A stretch of 64,000 nucleotides of DNA from Struthidea cinerea (taxonomy: Eukaryota > Chordata > Aves > Passeriformes > Corcoracidae): assembly GCA_013397865.1 (NCBI GenBank), contig VZTI01003154.1, positions 664,476 through 728,475 of the forward strand, written 5' to 3'. Within the stretch, counting starts at the first letter, position 1. Each line of letters starts with the position of its first letter. Below the pieces are notes generated by a model. The model saw nothing but the letters and a program-made list of their open reading frames with translations. It was not told where the DNA came from and searched no databases. The translations under genes were made by a program, and so were the position numbers. Of this stretch, positions 27,471 to 38,999 are shown in pieces.

Positions 27471-30400
27471 CGACACACGGCTTGAATTCAGGCACACTGT
27501 GAACCGAGAAACTGAGTTTTCAGGAATTAATTTAACAGTTTAATATCTGAGGTAGAAACAACCATGCTTTGAACAAAATGAGACAAGTTGACATGTGCTC
27601 AGACCCTTCACTCCAGCTACCGTCCCCTCCTGTGCAGTTACTGCACTTCCAAGGCTTTATATGCGGTAATTTGTTTTTCCCCAGAATATTCCTCTCTCGG
27701 GAAAGCGATGCACAGGGATGCCATAATTGGGAAGAAGAATACACGGCTCATAGTCGAGTTATAATGAAGTATTACCTCCTACAACGTCTGCCCAACTTAG
27801 TCCCTGTTTGTTTAACTTAGTTTGCCAGGGAGCATAAATACGCGTGTCATCAGCTGCATGTTTGGCAAACCAAGCACTTTTTCTCAGGATGTGCTTGGCC
27901 TCAGCGTAAGAGGAAGCACAGTTTTGCAGCACAAGTGAAGATGAGAAAAATGTCTCTCCAGCACAGAGCAGGCTAGAGTAGCAACTCCCATAAGATAGAT
28001 TTGGCCAGAACATTGAAGTGAAATTTTGGTGTATTTTTCACTTCACCACATGTTTTATAGATTGTTTTTTTCCAGTTAGCCTGAGCTACCACCAAATAGA
28101 AGGAGGATGATAAAGATTTTTAAAATACTAGAAAATATAGAACTTTTGTGATAAAGGGAAATAGCAATCAGATTAATGAATTCCACAGGAAAAACAATTG
28201 CAAGCCTCAAGACACAGACCCCCCCTGTATCAGGAGACTGGTCCCAGTTTGAGCTACTAAAGCCTTCACTCCAAAAGGAAGAGACAGTGTTCATTCCACA
28301 CTCACTTGTATCTGCTGGAGTTAGGACCTGTGACAACAAAATTTGATTCCCATGGATTTTTATTGCCTCATTGTATAGCAATTTTCCATGACAACAGGGA
28401 CAAAGGGATGGCCATGAGTGGGCAGGTCCACCAGCCTGGGAGCAAGAGCACCATCCCAGGCTGTGCATGCTGGAGGCTGCTGAGTCATTTCAAGAAGCAC
28501 CAAGGGCACCCCCTGAGAGACTCTAATACAATTTCCAGCCCTGAGCATGGATCAGCAAGAGGCCATCCCTCGCCAAAGACAGCCCCTTGCTCCCGCCCTA
28601 CCCTGTAGGGAATACACAGAGCTTTCTCTGCAGCTCCTCACTGGGTTTTGCTCTGAATCTGCTGTTGCTAGAGAATTTAGGGCAGTCCCTCTCCTCATCA
28701 CTCAGAGAGAAAACTCTTCACCTAAAGAGTGAAGTTTTAAGGAGACTGCTGTCCCACCCTGCAAGGTGTGACCTGCTTCCCATATAGGTATTGCCCAACC
28801 TGAGTCCTGTATCAAAAATAAAATAGCAAAGCCAACATGCTTTCAGGACTCTGGAGATAAGTTTTGCCTCTCTGGGAACAGATAACTCACATAATTTAGC
28901 ACAGCTCCAGAGATTAGCTATCTCTGGCCAAGTCTACGTACTTCAGAATAAATGTGGATTTTCTTCAAGTAATTTGGAGGGTGCTCCCAAATACTTACCC
29001 CTCCACCCAGAGAAAGCATATTACCATTAAATTTCCATATTACCAATGCAGAACGATTTCTGTTCAAGCTAAGATTCTATTAATCGTAAGTATGGTCACC
29101 TGAATTTTAAGCCTCTTAAGAGGAATTGGGGCCTGGTCATCTGACTGATTTACCACACCAACAGATTGCCACTAAATCAATTGAGTCTTCAGTAACAAAA
29201 CACATTCTTTTAGCTGTCACAGAAGTTGGCAAAGCTTCACTCCTCTAAGCGTTTTTCAGAAAAGTTTATGTTAACATCTTGTCACAAGGTAACATATGTA
29301 AAGGAGGAGAGACCAAACCTCACCTGAAGTACAGATCATATATCCAAATTTGTTAGAAATTTCAAAGTTCTGGCTGTGAGCTAGATGAGTTACTATCATA
29401 GGTGCATCAGTCAGAAGCAAGAAGAAATCATGGCTCTAACTGGTGAAGCGATGCTGGAAGAAGCCATCATATATTTCGGCAAAACAAAAAAAATTGTTTA
29501 TTTCCTTTAAGGGAGAGGCACAAGTAATACCAGTAAAGTGAAAAAAACCCCAAACAAACCAAGCAGAAACTAAACCAACCAACAATTTGCCCTTCCCCCC
29601 AGAAATAAAAGCTTTGGGACATAATAGAACACACTCCTTCCTACATTTAAGAACATCTTCATGGATATTTTCCCTGATACAACACTATTTATGAAGTCCA
29701 GACCTTCCTCACATCTCACTTCTTTCTAACCTCACACTGCAGCTCTCAGATGCTTCATTTATGGCAACACAATGCTTGTGGGAACACAGAGACAAGCAGC
29801 TTGTAGAAAACGTTTGGGCTAAAAGGAAGCAAAATGACCTTTTGTGCAAGCTCACAACAGCAACTTTCAACAGATTTCTGCCAAGAACAGGACAGGCACA
29901 GCAGATCAGGTACCGAGGATGAAATGGCTCCTCAATACCCCTTCCCAGCCTTCTTTCCAAGCAATTCACTCTCAGTCTGCAGTTCTGCTCTTGTGTTCAC
30001 TTACTGCAATCACCTTGATAAGACCCCATTCCAGTGACTTTTTATCTTGATACAATAGAGTTAGCCCTGTGAAATGCTAAAACAACCTTAGCATGGCTGC
30101 AAACACACTTTAATGCCTTGAAAAGTAAGTCAAGTGATCTGCCATAAGATGATCAGGTAAAACAGAAGCAGTGTTGTGTCATTCACATAGGAGTACTAAC
30201 AGAGCTTTGGTGGTTTTTTTCAACAGAAATCCACTGAATCAAATTTTAAAACTAGTATTTTCTATTTTGGGCTGACATGTTTCATCACAGGCAAAAATAA
30301 AAATCAGTTGGGTGAGGGTTTCAGACAAGGAAAGGAAATTACAAATTAAATGGAGTTTGATCTTTAGAAGCTGCAAAGACTGAAAACACAGGATTCTGCA

Positions 30401-30744
30401 AAGACAAGTTTGCAGGTAACTGTGCAAGGTAAGTCCTTCCAATCCCACCACAGTCAACAGAAAACCTGAAACACTGTTCACAAATCAGAGCCCTTAGCAG
30501 AAATCTAGTATAAGTTACAACATTTTTAATTACAGACACCAGCTGCCATTTTTCCTACTTGCACTTTATCCATAAAGCACAGCAGTTTTATAGTGAAACA
30601 GCCCTGTAGGACTGAATACACTGCAGCACACCAAATCTCAGAGAACCGGGTTTATCTGCCAGCCCCGGCTGTATGACCACGGACAGGCAGCACACGGCTG
30701 TGGGACTAAGCTTCTCCCATCACAAGCACATCAGCACCCTTCAT
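27471..30744. other. Non-genic sequence between direct repeat copy 1 and a CR1
   Basis: Only short overlapping frames on both strands (up to about 130 codons at 28076-28468, minus), with no family resemblance. Nothing else is supported. Confidence 0.5.
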
Positions 30745-30865
30745 GCCTGGACAACGCTCTCAGGCACATGGTGCGATTCCTGGGGATGCCCTGTGCAGGG
30801 CCACGAGTTGGATTTCAAAGATCCGTGTGGGTCCCTTCCAACTCAGCATATTCTGTGATTCTGTG
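30745..30865 (+). mobile_element. CR1 LINE 3' end
   Basis: It runs from CCTGGACAACGCTCTCAGGC through GCAGGGCCACGAGTTGGATT and GGGTCCCTTCCAACTCAGCA to the terminal ATTCTGTGATTCTGTG, which is the 8-bp CR1 tail repeated twice. The intact tail and few changes make it one of the younger CR1 copies here. It lies just left of a CpG-dense patch. Confidence 0.93.
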
Positions 30866-33800
30866 CAGCCCTTAAGGACCTCCTGATGAATCATAATATT
30901 GAAATCGCCATTATCGTTCTCAAAAGGAGCAAACCAGCAAGAAACACTTCAGAGCCCTTCCTCGCGTCCTCCCTCCATGGAGTGGGAGGATGTGGGGGCT
31001 GACAGTGGGGAAGGAGGGCAGCAGGAGCCCTGCGCGGCCGCCCGCAGCCCCTTCCCACAGCGCAGCACGAAGAACAAGCTGCTTCCCCCACCTCGTGGAG
31101 AATCATGAGAATGATCTGCAAACCACAGCCACCAAGAATTGATGAAGTACACAATATTTAAATAACAACAACAACAAAAAAATCCATTCCCAAGCCCAGA
31201 GTGCCCCAGAATTTTTGGAAACAGTTTCCTGTTCCATCTGATCTATCATAAGTGCTTTAAAAACTTCCTTTTTTCTTCTCAGAACGTCATTAAATAAACA
31301 AGAGATTCAGAGAAGCGACTTAGAGATCACTACTGTAAAGGAATGGTCAGATCTTAAGCTACCTGGGAAGTTACAACATTTATGAATTGCTTAAGCATTA
31401 AAAAGTGGGGAGAACCTCCTCAGTCTGGGTGGGTTTTTTCATCTCCCTGTGCTAAAAACTTTGTACCAGTAAATACTACTGTTATTACACAAGACAGTAG
31501 CTCTGTTACTATTCTGGAACAGTTACATTCTTAATAAAAGTGGTTTTGCCTCTTTTATTAAGAATATAACTGCTCCAGAATATTATTATTACTGATGCTT
31601 AGCTTTGTTTCATCAGCTGTCTTGTTCTCCTGTATTTCAATTTTACATGACGGTATCGGATTCATCTTCTCTTGATCAGTCACTGTTTGTCAGGTCCTAC
31701 TTTACCTGATACTTTTAAAAAATGTTTTTGTGGGTTTAGATTTTCCTGTATCTCTCTTTTTGCTATGATTTTTGGTTGTTTTGTTGGGGTTTTTTTTAAC
31801 AACAGAAATTAACACTTCATTCAAATCAATTTTAATGGAATTACAGTATTACCACCTTTTCCTGGCACATTCTTGCTTCCATTGCCCCAAATTTTGTTTG
31901 CTCTTTGACTGCTCACTTACCTTACAAAGATGTTTTGTCTGAAGTGTCCGTACTGACACCCACCCCAAAGCAAAGTGTGGTACCACACAGCTGAACTAAC
32001 CAAACGTATTCACTGTGCGCTAATTGCATAGCAAGCAGCAGTGAAATTAGGTTTTAAAATCAACACTCCATTAAGACAGCTGGAATTCACACTTTGCAAT
32101 GCTATTGTGTCTGTCTGCCTACAGAATCTATACATGTTATTCTTTCTGAAAGGTAGTCAAAATGTAGGATAAAAAAGTTCTGCAGAGCAAATTTCAGCTT
32201 TTATCCAGATTCTGGTGTTTACCTGCCCTCAATTCCTTCTTCCTTCTCCTGGGAAAAAAAGAAAGCTGAAAAAACCTCAACAAAACAAACCAAACCCCAC
32301 ACTCCTAAAAGCTCTTTATCCAGAGGTCCAAGTGGTTTCAGCCTAAACCCACTCACCTGGCTGAGGGCAAAGGAAGCCAGAGCCCTGTGTCAGGCTCAGT
32401 GCAGCCAGGCATCCCACAGCCAAGGCAGGCTCTAACATCAACACCCAGCCAGTGTTGCAGGTCCCTGGTTTGTGAGGGCCCTGATCCCGGAGGGTCTATG
32501 CATTCCCACATGCAGGAGAGGAAACAGGCGTGCACGATCTGGAACACAATTTGTAGCAAGAATACGTACCCAAACCACCCACCCCTGTAAATGGCTGCTA
32601 CCAATTACCAGGGCTAGCAACACTTTCACTGCCACCTTTATAGGCAGCAGTTTCCAGCGGGACTTACCCTTTTCCCTGCTGTGCCTGTGCCTGGCCAGAT
32701 GCTGCAAGCTGCCGGGCAGATTGCCCCCTGGCTGGATCCATTACAGCACAAAGGCACTAAATAAGTAATAATGTTTTTATCACAAAGACTGATTTCAAGG
32801 GACAGAAAAAGCAGAGGCTCAAGTGTCTGAACAAGGACTGTCTAAGTTTGCCATCTGTGCTCAGAGAGCAGCTGCCAGCACTGCTTTCACCATGAGCTGA
32901 AGGAAGAGATCAGGACTGTTCTCAAGGGGGCAGCTGGCAGCTACTGCAGCAGTGGGTAACAAACCAGGTAAAAGAGATTGTGGATGAGGTCGGACATAGA
33001 ATATGTTTAATTATGAAGAGAGACAAGACATGTTAAGTTCAAGTTAAAGTGAAGAGCATTCACTGCATCCAGTGAACATTTTATGAATGACTGCCTGGAG
33101 TTCCAAGCTACAGCATGTAGGAGACTCCCCAGCAGATGGGTAGCTGCTGGTACTTGGTGAATATTCACGAGACAGCTCTGCTAAAGATGACACCTACTGT
33201 ACTGATAGTTGTTATTTTGGCTTCACAAAGACTGCTGTTGAGAGTACCCAGGAATCTGGGAGATGAACACTCTCTTCCCAGCAGTCAGAGGAGGAGATCT
33301 GGCTTTTGGAGGAGGCTAAGGAGGTAGGAATTGATGCTAAGCATTTTACTAGGGAACAGACTCAACTAGGAAATGGAGATGCTGTTCAGATGGGGCTCTG
33401 GCCTCATTATGCTTGGTTTAACTTTACAGAGCACGCAGACAAGCCTTCAGATAGACCTGACTAAAGTACGAGATACCTGTGCTGTCCCTGTGCACTGAGA
33501 CAGGCATCTGTGGAAGAAGAGCAGTCATGTAATTTAAAAAGCTGTCTGATAGTCAAGGATAATTGCAGGTCCAAAAGGTCGGTGGTCAATGTGTGTGAGC
33601 ACGTGAACGCACTGTATGACTATGTGCACCAGGGCACATGGTTAACGTGTTCTCAGCACTTAATCTGCGAGAGCATAAAAATTAAAAATATGCTCTCTTA
33701 AGCAGGATAAATAGTCATACAGGCTATCACACCTGCAATTCTTTTTTTCTCTAAAATACTAACCATTTGACTGGTAACAATCTTTTAACATGTTTCTCAC

Positions 33801-33970
33801 AGTATATTCTCTTTCTCGGTCATAAAAAGCAGAAATTAATGTATTTTTCAAGACATACCATCACCGCTGTGACCCCATAAAGTTCAATTCAAAACTGCAG
33901 CCAGTACTGCACACTTAAATAACCTTTCTACACAATGTTAACTGAACATTTAAGCACAGAGTTGTTAAGG
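30866..33970. other. Non-genic or intronic sequence with a CpG-dense patch and hairpin
   Basis: A short CpG-dense patch at about 31020-31080 includes a GCGGCCGC site. The 31511-31581 inverted repeat follows. A higher-GC block at about 32350-32710 contains two minus-strand donor-like sites (32351-32356 and near 32663). No gene can be named; weak exon candidates are in the findings. Confidence 0.45.
31511..31581. repeat. Near-perfect 30-bp inverted repeat with 11-nt loop
   Basis: Left arm 31511-31540 (starts ATTCTGGAACAGTTACATTC) and right arm 31552-31581 (ends CTGCTCCAGAAT) pair over 30 positions with two mismatches; the loop is TGGTTTTGCCT. A weaker outward pairing may continue (ACAAGACAG at about 31489 against CTGTCTTGT at about 31618). 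It could be a relic of a short palindromic transposon or a hairpin RNA; the sequence alone does not say which. Confidence 0.9.
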
Positions 33971-34130
33971 ATGGATGGGATGACTGGAGGTCCCCTTCTC
34001 CAAGGCTCCAGCTCAAGCAGGGTCACCTAGAGCATGTTTCCCAGGCCAATGTCCACACGACACAGTATTGCAGGATTTCCAGGACACTGCTCGATGTCTT
34101 TGTCAATCACTCCATCAGCCATGTCTTGAA
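33971..34130 (-). mobile_element. CR1 LINE fragment
   Basis: The plus strand reads GATGACTGGAGGTCCCCTTC then CAAGCAGGGTCACCTAGAGC and ATGTTTCCCAGGCCAATGTC, which is the reverse complement of a CR1 3' region. The rightmost part is diverged and the right edge is approximate. Confidence 0.85.
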
Positions 34131-34424
34131 TTGCCTCATTTCCTCCCTGGGCCTATAGTTTTTAGCAGGTGCTTTTGGTGAAGGGAAGGCATGAGACCAT
34201 AGTTTCAATGCCCTCAGAGACTGTTGGCTGCATCACTACAGACAGAGGAATAAATACAGTCTGCCTATAAAGATTAAAAGGATAATTACTGCAGTACAAA
34301 AAAATGTCTGTGTGAAAGACCAACTGGCCCAATGTTGTGTAAGGGAAATAATATCTGGGGGGAAAAGTGTTCACAATGAGATTTGGTTACATCTGTATAA
34401 TGTTAAAACTTCCTCTCATTACTC

Positions 34425-34802
34425 AAAGCCCACCAGAACCACCCCATTCGGCACAATTATTTAAGACCTTCTACAACTGACCAAGCCCTTTACAAACTTG
34501 CCAAACAGGCAAAGCCAATTCACAGACTGACACAAATTCACCTCCCCACTGAGGCCTTGAATCACCACATAAATTAAACTAAAATTAAACTGATATGACT
34601 GTGGATAAATACATTCCTTGCATTTTTTTTTCCAGTAGGAAATTGACCCACGTTTGGTCTGAATTAAAGATTCATTGCATTGAAACAAATAACTAAATGG
34701 AAAGATATGAGTCCCTTTGAAGAGCGTGCAAATCAAATTTGGGTGATAATTAGCAGCAGACAATTGAAACCTACTGTTTATTTGCACAGAACCTGATGTT
34801 AC
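34425..34802. repeat. 380-bp direct repeat, copy 2
   Basis: The second copy of the sequence at 27091-27470, 7.3 kb to the right in the same orientation. Flanking sequence on both sides is unrelated between copies. Compared with copy 1 it has a 2-nt shorter, rearranged segment near 34580-34590 and scattered transitions in the left half. Confidence 0.93.
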
Positions 34803-36744
34803 TGAGCTACCTCTGGAATGGACTAATAGAGCTGCATATTCTGCTTTCCACCCTGCTTCTCATTTTTAAACCTTTTACAGAACATTGTCAACTCATCAAT
34901 GTCAAAGCTCCTGCCACTTTGTTAAGTAAATGAGGGGAAGGAAAGTGAAAAAGCTTTTTTTTTTCTGTTCTAAAAAACAATGGACCTCCAACAATTTACA
35001 TCTGCGCCTTCTCTTCCTCTCCATACACGTAACAAAACTGGATTTTAAGATAAATATTGCTTTCGGACTGCAGTACAAACAAACAGGTCTGTATTTGAGT
35101 ATAAGGTTTTGAGGCTCCAGGTCACACCATTTGTGGCATCTTCAGTCTCAAATTCTTTCAATGCCTGGACCCTGGTATCAGAGCCATAAAACTACTATTA
35201 ACACCTTCAACTCTGAAAGAGTATGGCAGATGAAAAAAAACCAAAGTAAATAAATTCAGTTTTCTCTGCCATCAATTATCTCGCCCTGGTATTTATTTCT
35301 ACCAAACCAGCCAGGTAAGGAAGAAAATACCTTCACTCTGATTGGGGTAGATGCTAAACACATCTGCATGAAAATAGCAGAGGGGGTCTCTTAGCTAGAG
35401 AGTTTACAAATTGAAGACATAAACATGAATTCCCTGAAAGTGATGGGAAACTTACAGAAAATGGGGGCACAGGTAAAATATGACGATTTTTTGTAGGAAC
35501 CTACTTGATTACAATGACTCTGAAATGAACCACGCAGCCTCTGACAGAACACTGCCAAAGAAACAGGTCACAGTGACTTAAGACTAGAAGCATCTAAGAA
35601 TGTTTTATTACTTAGTTAGATTAAAATTTGACTGCCAAAGGATAAAACAAAACAAAATCAGAGTGGGGTGGTATCTCCCTTTTAGCTTTAACAAAATCAT
35701 ACGTGTTAACATTCCACTTTAAAAAAAGCAGTCCTCAGCTTCCTGGGAACTAAGATTTAACTCTCGGACTGGTTGTCACAGGATTAAAACTGCCCTTCTT
35801 AATAGATGAGAGTAACATAATGCATTTTCATAAAAGGAATTCTAATTACTACAGATATCTTAAGGTTGTCTATTGTTTTCACTAAAAACTCAAAATTATT
35901 CAAATTAGTGGGGAAAATTTAACCTCAGAGAAAAACCAGTGAAGTTGCAAATAGATTCCATACCTCCCTTACCTCTTAGTAAAGACTTACGTTGTCAATA
36001 ACACTCATTCAGTAGCACGAAAATACCTCCCCCATTCCACATTACTTTGGAACTGACTCACAGTTTTTAGTAACGCTCTTGCTCAAATTAACATCAGATC
36101 GGGCATATCAGGTACGGTCTTTCACAAGCAGCTTTCAAACTGCTTGTGTGACCCCATCCTCGCAACTGTTAAGACATATGTCTGCACAACATACAAATCC
36201 TCATCTGAGTGAAATATTCACTAAATTCATTCTTCACCCAGGTGGAAAGGGAAAAAACTTTAAGTGTGTTTAATATTAAGTATGTTAATTATGTTATCTA
36301 ATACATAAACAGATATAATACTGTACAACTCCCTGTGTCTACAATACATCCTGTGTTTTTAAAATCAAGTTTAAGTCATTTAAATCTCAAAAGTCCCCAA
36401 AAAATCCATCCCACACACACCTACTCACCTTCCTGCTCATTTCTTCCAAACCCTGGAGCGTCGTCTCCTTCAGCCTCGTGTGAATTTCCTTCTCTGGACA
36501 CAAAGGTTTCCAAGTCCCGGATCCTGAGCACTTGGTATCCAGCCTTCCACAGACACAGCAGACACTCTGCAATTTGCCCTTGCTAACAGAGGCCTTCAAA
36601 ACCCCTGATTAATCTTACCTTTAAAGCATGGTGAAATTGTTCAACCTCACTAACAGTAACTCCATGCATTTTTTTATCCTGTTGGCCATTTGTCAGCCCC
36701 AGATACACCCAGCAATGCCACGCTGTGAGATAAGCTATAGCAGT
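34803..36744. other. Non-genic AT-rich sequence with one weak exon candidate
   Basis: Mostly AT-rich with no repeat recognised. A stretch on the minus strand at 36429-36566, ending in a good GTGAGT donor, is open in two frames and is discussed in the findings. Confidence 0.45.
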
Positions 36745-36910
36745 TTTCCAGTGATGGTGACTCCACTCCCTGGGGAATCCACTCCAGGTATGAACAACCC
36801 TTTCAGTGGAGAAATTCCTCCTATATCCAGCCTGAACCTCCCCTGGCACAGTTTAAGTCTTTTTTGTCCTGTCACTAGCTGCCTGGGAGAAGAGGTCAAT
36901 CCCCACCTCG
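36745..36910 (-). mobile_element. CR1 LINE fragment ending at a microsatellite
   Basis: The plus strand reads CCAGTGATGGTGACTCCACT, AACCCTTTCAGTGGAGAAAT, CCAGCCTGAACCTCCCCTGG and CTGGGAGAAGAGGTCAATCC, the reverse complement of a CR1 segment upstream of the 3' tail. The match stops exactly where an AT-rich microsatellite begins, at about 36911. Confidence 0.9.
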
Positions 36911-36975
36911 CATATATATCTATATATCTATATATCTATATATATATCTCTATATCTCTGTGTGTGTATAAATAT
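36911..36975. repeat. (TATATC)n / AT-rich microsatellite
   Basis: Imperfect TATATC and TATA units followed by CTGTGTGTGTATA and then AT-rich sequence. It is fused to the end of a CR1 fragment. Confidence 0.93.
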
Positions 36976-38999
36976 ATAAAAATAAATAAAATACAGAAGA
37001 GCCTTAAATTCTGATGCAGCCAGTTCCTCCATTTATAAAATACTTTTTCCCCACAAGATATAAAGTCTAGAAAAAAATAAAATGGGGTTTATCCTCAGCA
37101 CACAGCAGGGCAACTTTAAATGTTTTTGCTTTTACACCAAAAATACTGGTTCAGCTGAACACTTTTGTGTCCTTTGATGGTTTTCTTCCCTAGTACAGGA
37201 AGCTCCCTTAAGCTTGCTTGGTGTTTACCTATTGTAACACATTTTCTTTCCAATTCCAATACAATGACCAGATGCAAGATTAGCAGCACTCACAAACACC
37301 AATCCATAAATCACAAACAAGTAACTCAGTACACCCACCACTACCGCGAACTGAAATCTGTACATGCACTGCATCTGTGCACCAGAGCTGCTATGAGCAG
37401 ATCTTCACCAGAACTTGCTTCTTTTCTGCAGTGACTTTCTTTAACCAAAGTGAGAGCTGACCTCCAGTCACAAAGACAACTTCTCCCATTTCTTGAAGTT
37501 GTCTGACAAGCGCATTGTTGTGAAAACTCCAAGGAAATGTGTGTATGATTTTAAAGCAAAAATTCAAAGGCTTATTAAAAAAAACACTTCCTGAAGAAGA
37601 GAAGAATTCCTCTAAGTTTTAAAATTACCTACTTACCTTTCCTTGTGCCAATCTTATTCTTGCTTTTTTTTTCTTCATTCAGATCCTCAAAATGAATGGT
37701 GTTTTGACTTTCTTAAATCAGCTACGCACTAACACACATGCCCAAATCTTCAGAAATTCTGCCCCGTAAATTGGAATAAACATAACAAGTGCCAGTATAA
37801 AAATGCTATTGAAAGGCAATTAAAAAAATACACCATGTTCCTATAACATAAAGATATTCTCAGGTGAAGATAGCTGCACAGTAAATTTCACATAAAATGT
37901 TTAGCAATGCAAAAGGTTTGCCTGGTGATTCTACAGGGACATGACAAAAAAGAAAAGAAAACAACCCCAAGATGCTTAGCCATCCTAACCCAAATAGAGA
38001 TTAAAATAATATATAACTGATTTTATTCATTTTGTTGCTGTCTGCATCCATGTGGGAAGCATTCAAAAGGCATGTTTATTTTGTCTCATTGACAAAATAA
38101 CAAATACTAACCATGAAGATTTCTACCTTTCAACAGTGCAGGCCCTACTCCAAGTTGAGAGGCAGTGCCCTTCACCAATGCTCCACTTCTACAGCCTCCA
38201 AAAATAAAGTGAGGAAGTTCCAGGCATAAGAGCTTTACTAGATCAGAGGCTCAGCATTCTTTCTGAAAAATTCAAGTAAGAAAAGGTTCATCACCCCTCT
38301 AATAAAAGTAGGGAGATTCACTGTATCACCTGCAACTGTAGTATCTTCTCACAGCCAAAAGGAAGGAATGAGAAATACCCAAACACAGGTATCTATAACC
38401 AAATGCAGCTGACATGAGTCAAACTCGCAGTGTGGATGCAGTGGCCATGTGACTGACAAAAGCCCTCTCTTATCTTCCATCTCCCTGAGATACCAAGAAT
38501 ATGATTCCTCTACCTTGTGAAAATGCACCAGAGTAGGACAGAACGTCTCTAGAACCTCACCAGGGCAAGACTTCCAATACCAACAAGGCAGGACCATTGG
38601 CCCTCTTGTAATTTGGAGATTAACATTATTGTATGTAATTATAATGCCACTATTGTACGTAATTGTAACACCACATGAACAAATCCTAACAGTGTATGTT
38701 CAGAAAGATGCATAAGGAGTATGGAAAGTTGGCCTACTAAGTATATTACAACAGAGCTGCATCATGAAAAGCAGAGGAGTAAGAATATTTTGTAGCCACA
38801 TTACTTAAAACTGAGACCAATGATCTTTTGGAAATGTAAATATTCAACTTGGTTAAATCAAGACAATCACAGATAGACATTTTTTCCCAAATCTTTGGCT
38901 GTATTGCAATGGTTGTTTCAATTTGTAATCTCCAACTAAACATTTCCTATCCATGGATTAACAATATATTTACTGACTTGTGTCTTTTAACAGTATTTA
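36976..38999. other. Sequence downstream of BICRAL; end of 3'UTR not resolved
   Basis: No known gene. It may include the distal part of the BICRAL 3'UTR, given sense AATAAA motifs near 38030 and 38080. A weak minus-strand exon candidate lies at 37637-37711, and a 24-bp tandem duplication at 38627. Confidence 0.45.
38627..38674. repeat. 24-bp tandem duplication, two copies
   Basis: TATTGTATGTAATTATAATG.. at 38627-38650 is followed directly by a diverged copy TATTGTACGTAATTGTAACA.. at 38651-38674. Four positions differ, so it is not recent. Confidence 0.85.

Noticed and set aside
36079..36175. Minus-strand stretch after TCTTAACAG with an open frame
   Set aside because: The downstream donor (GTACCT) is a poor match and there is no protein similarity.
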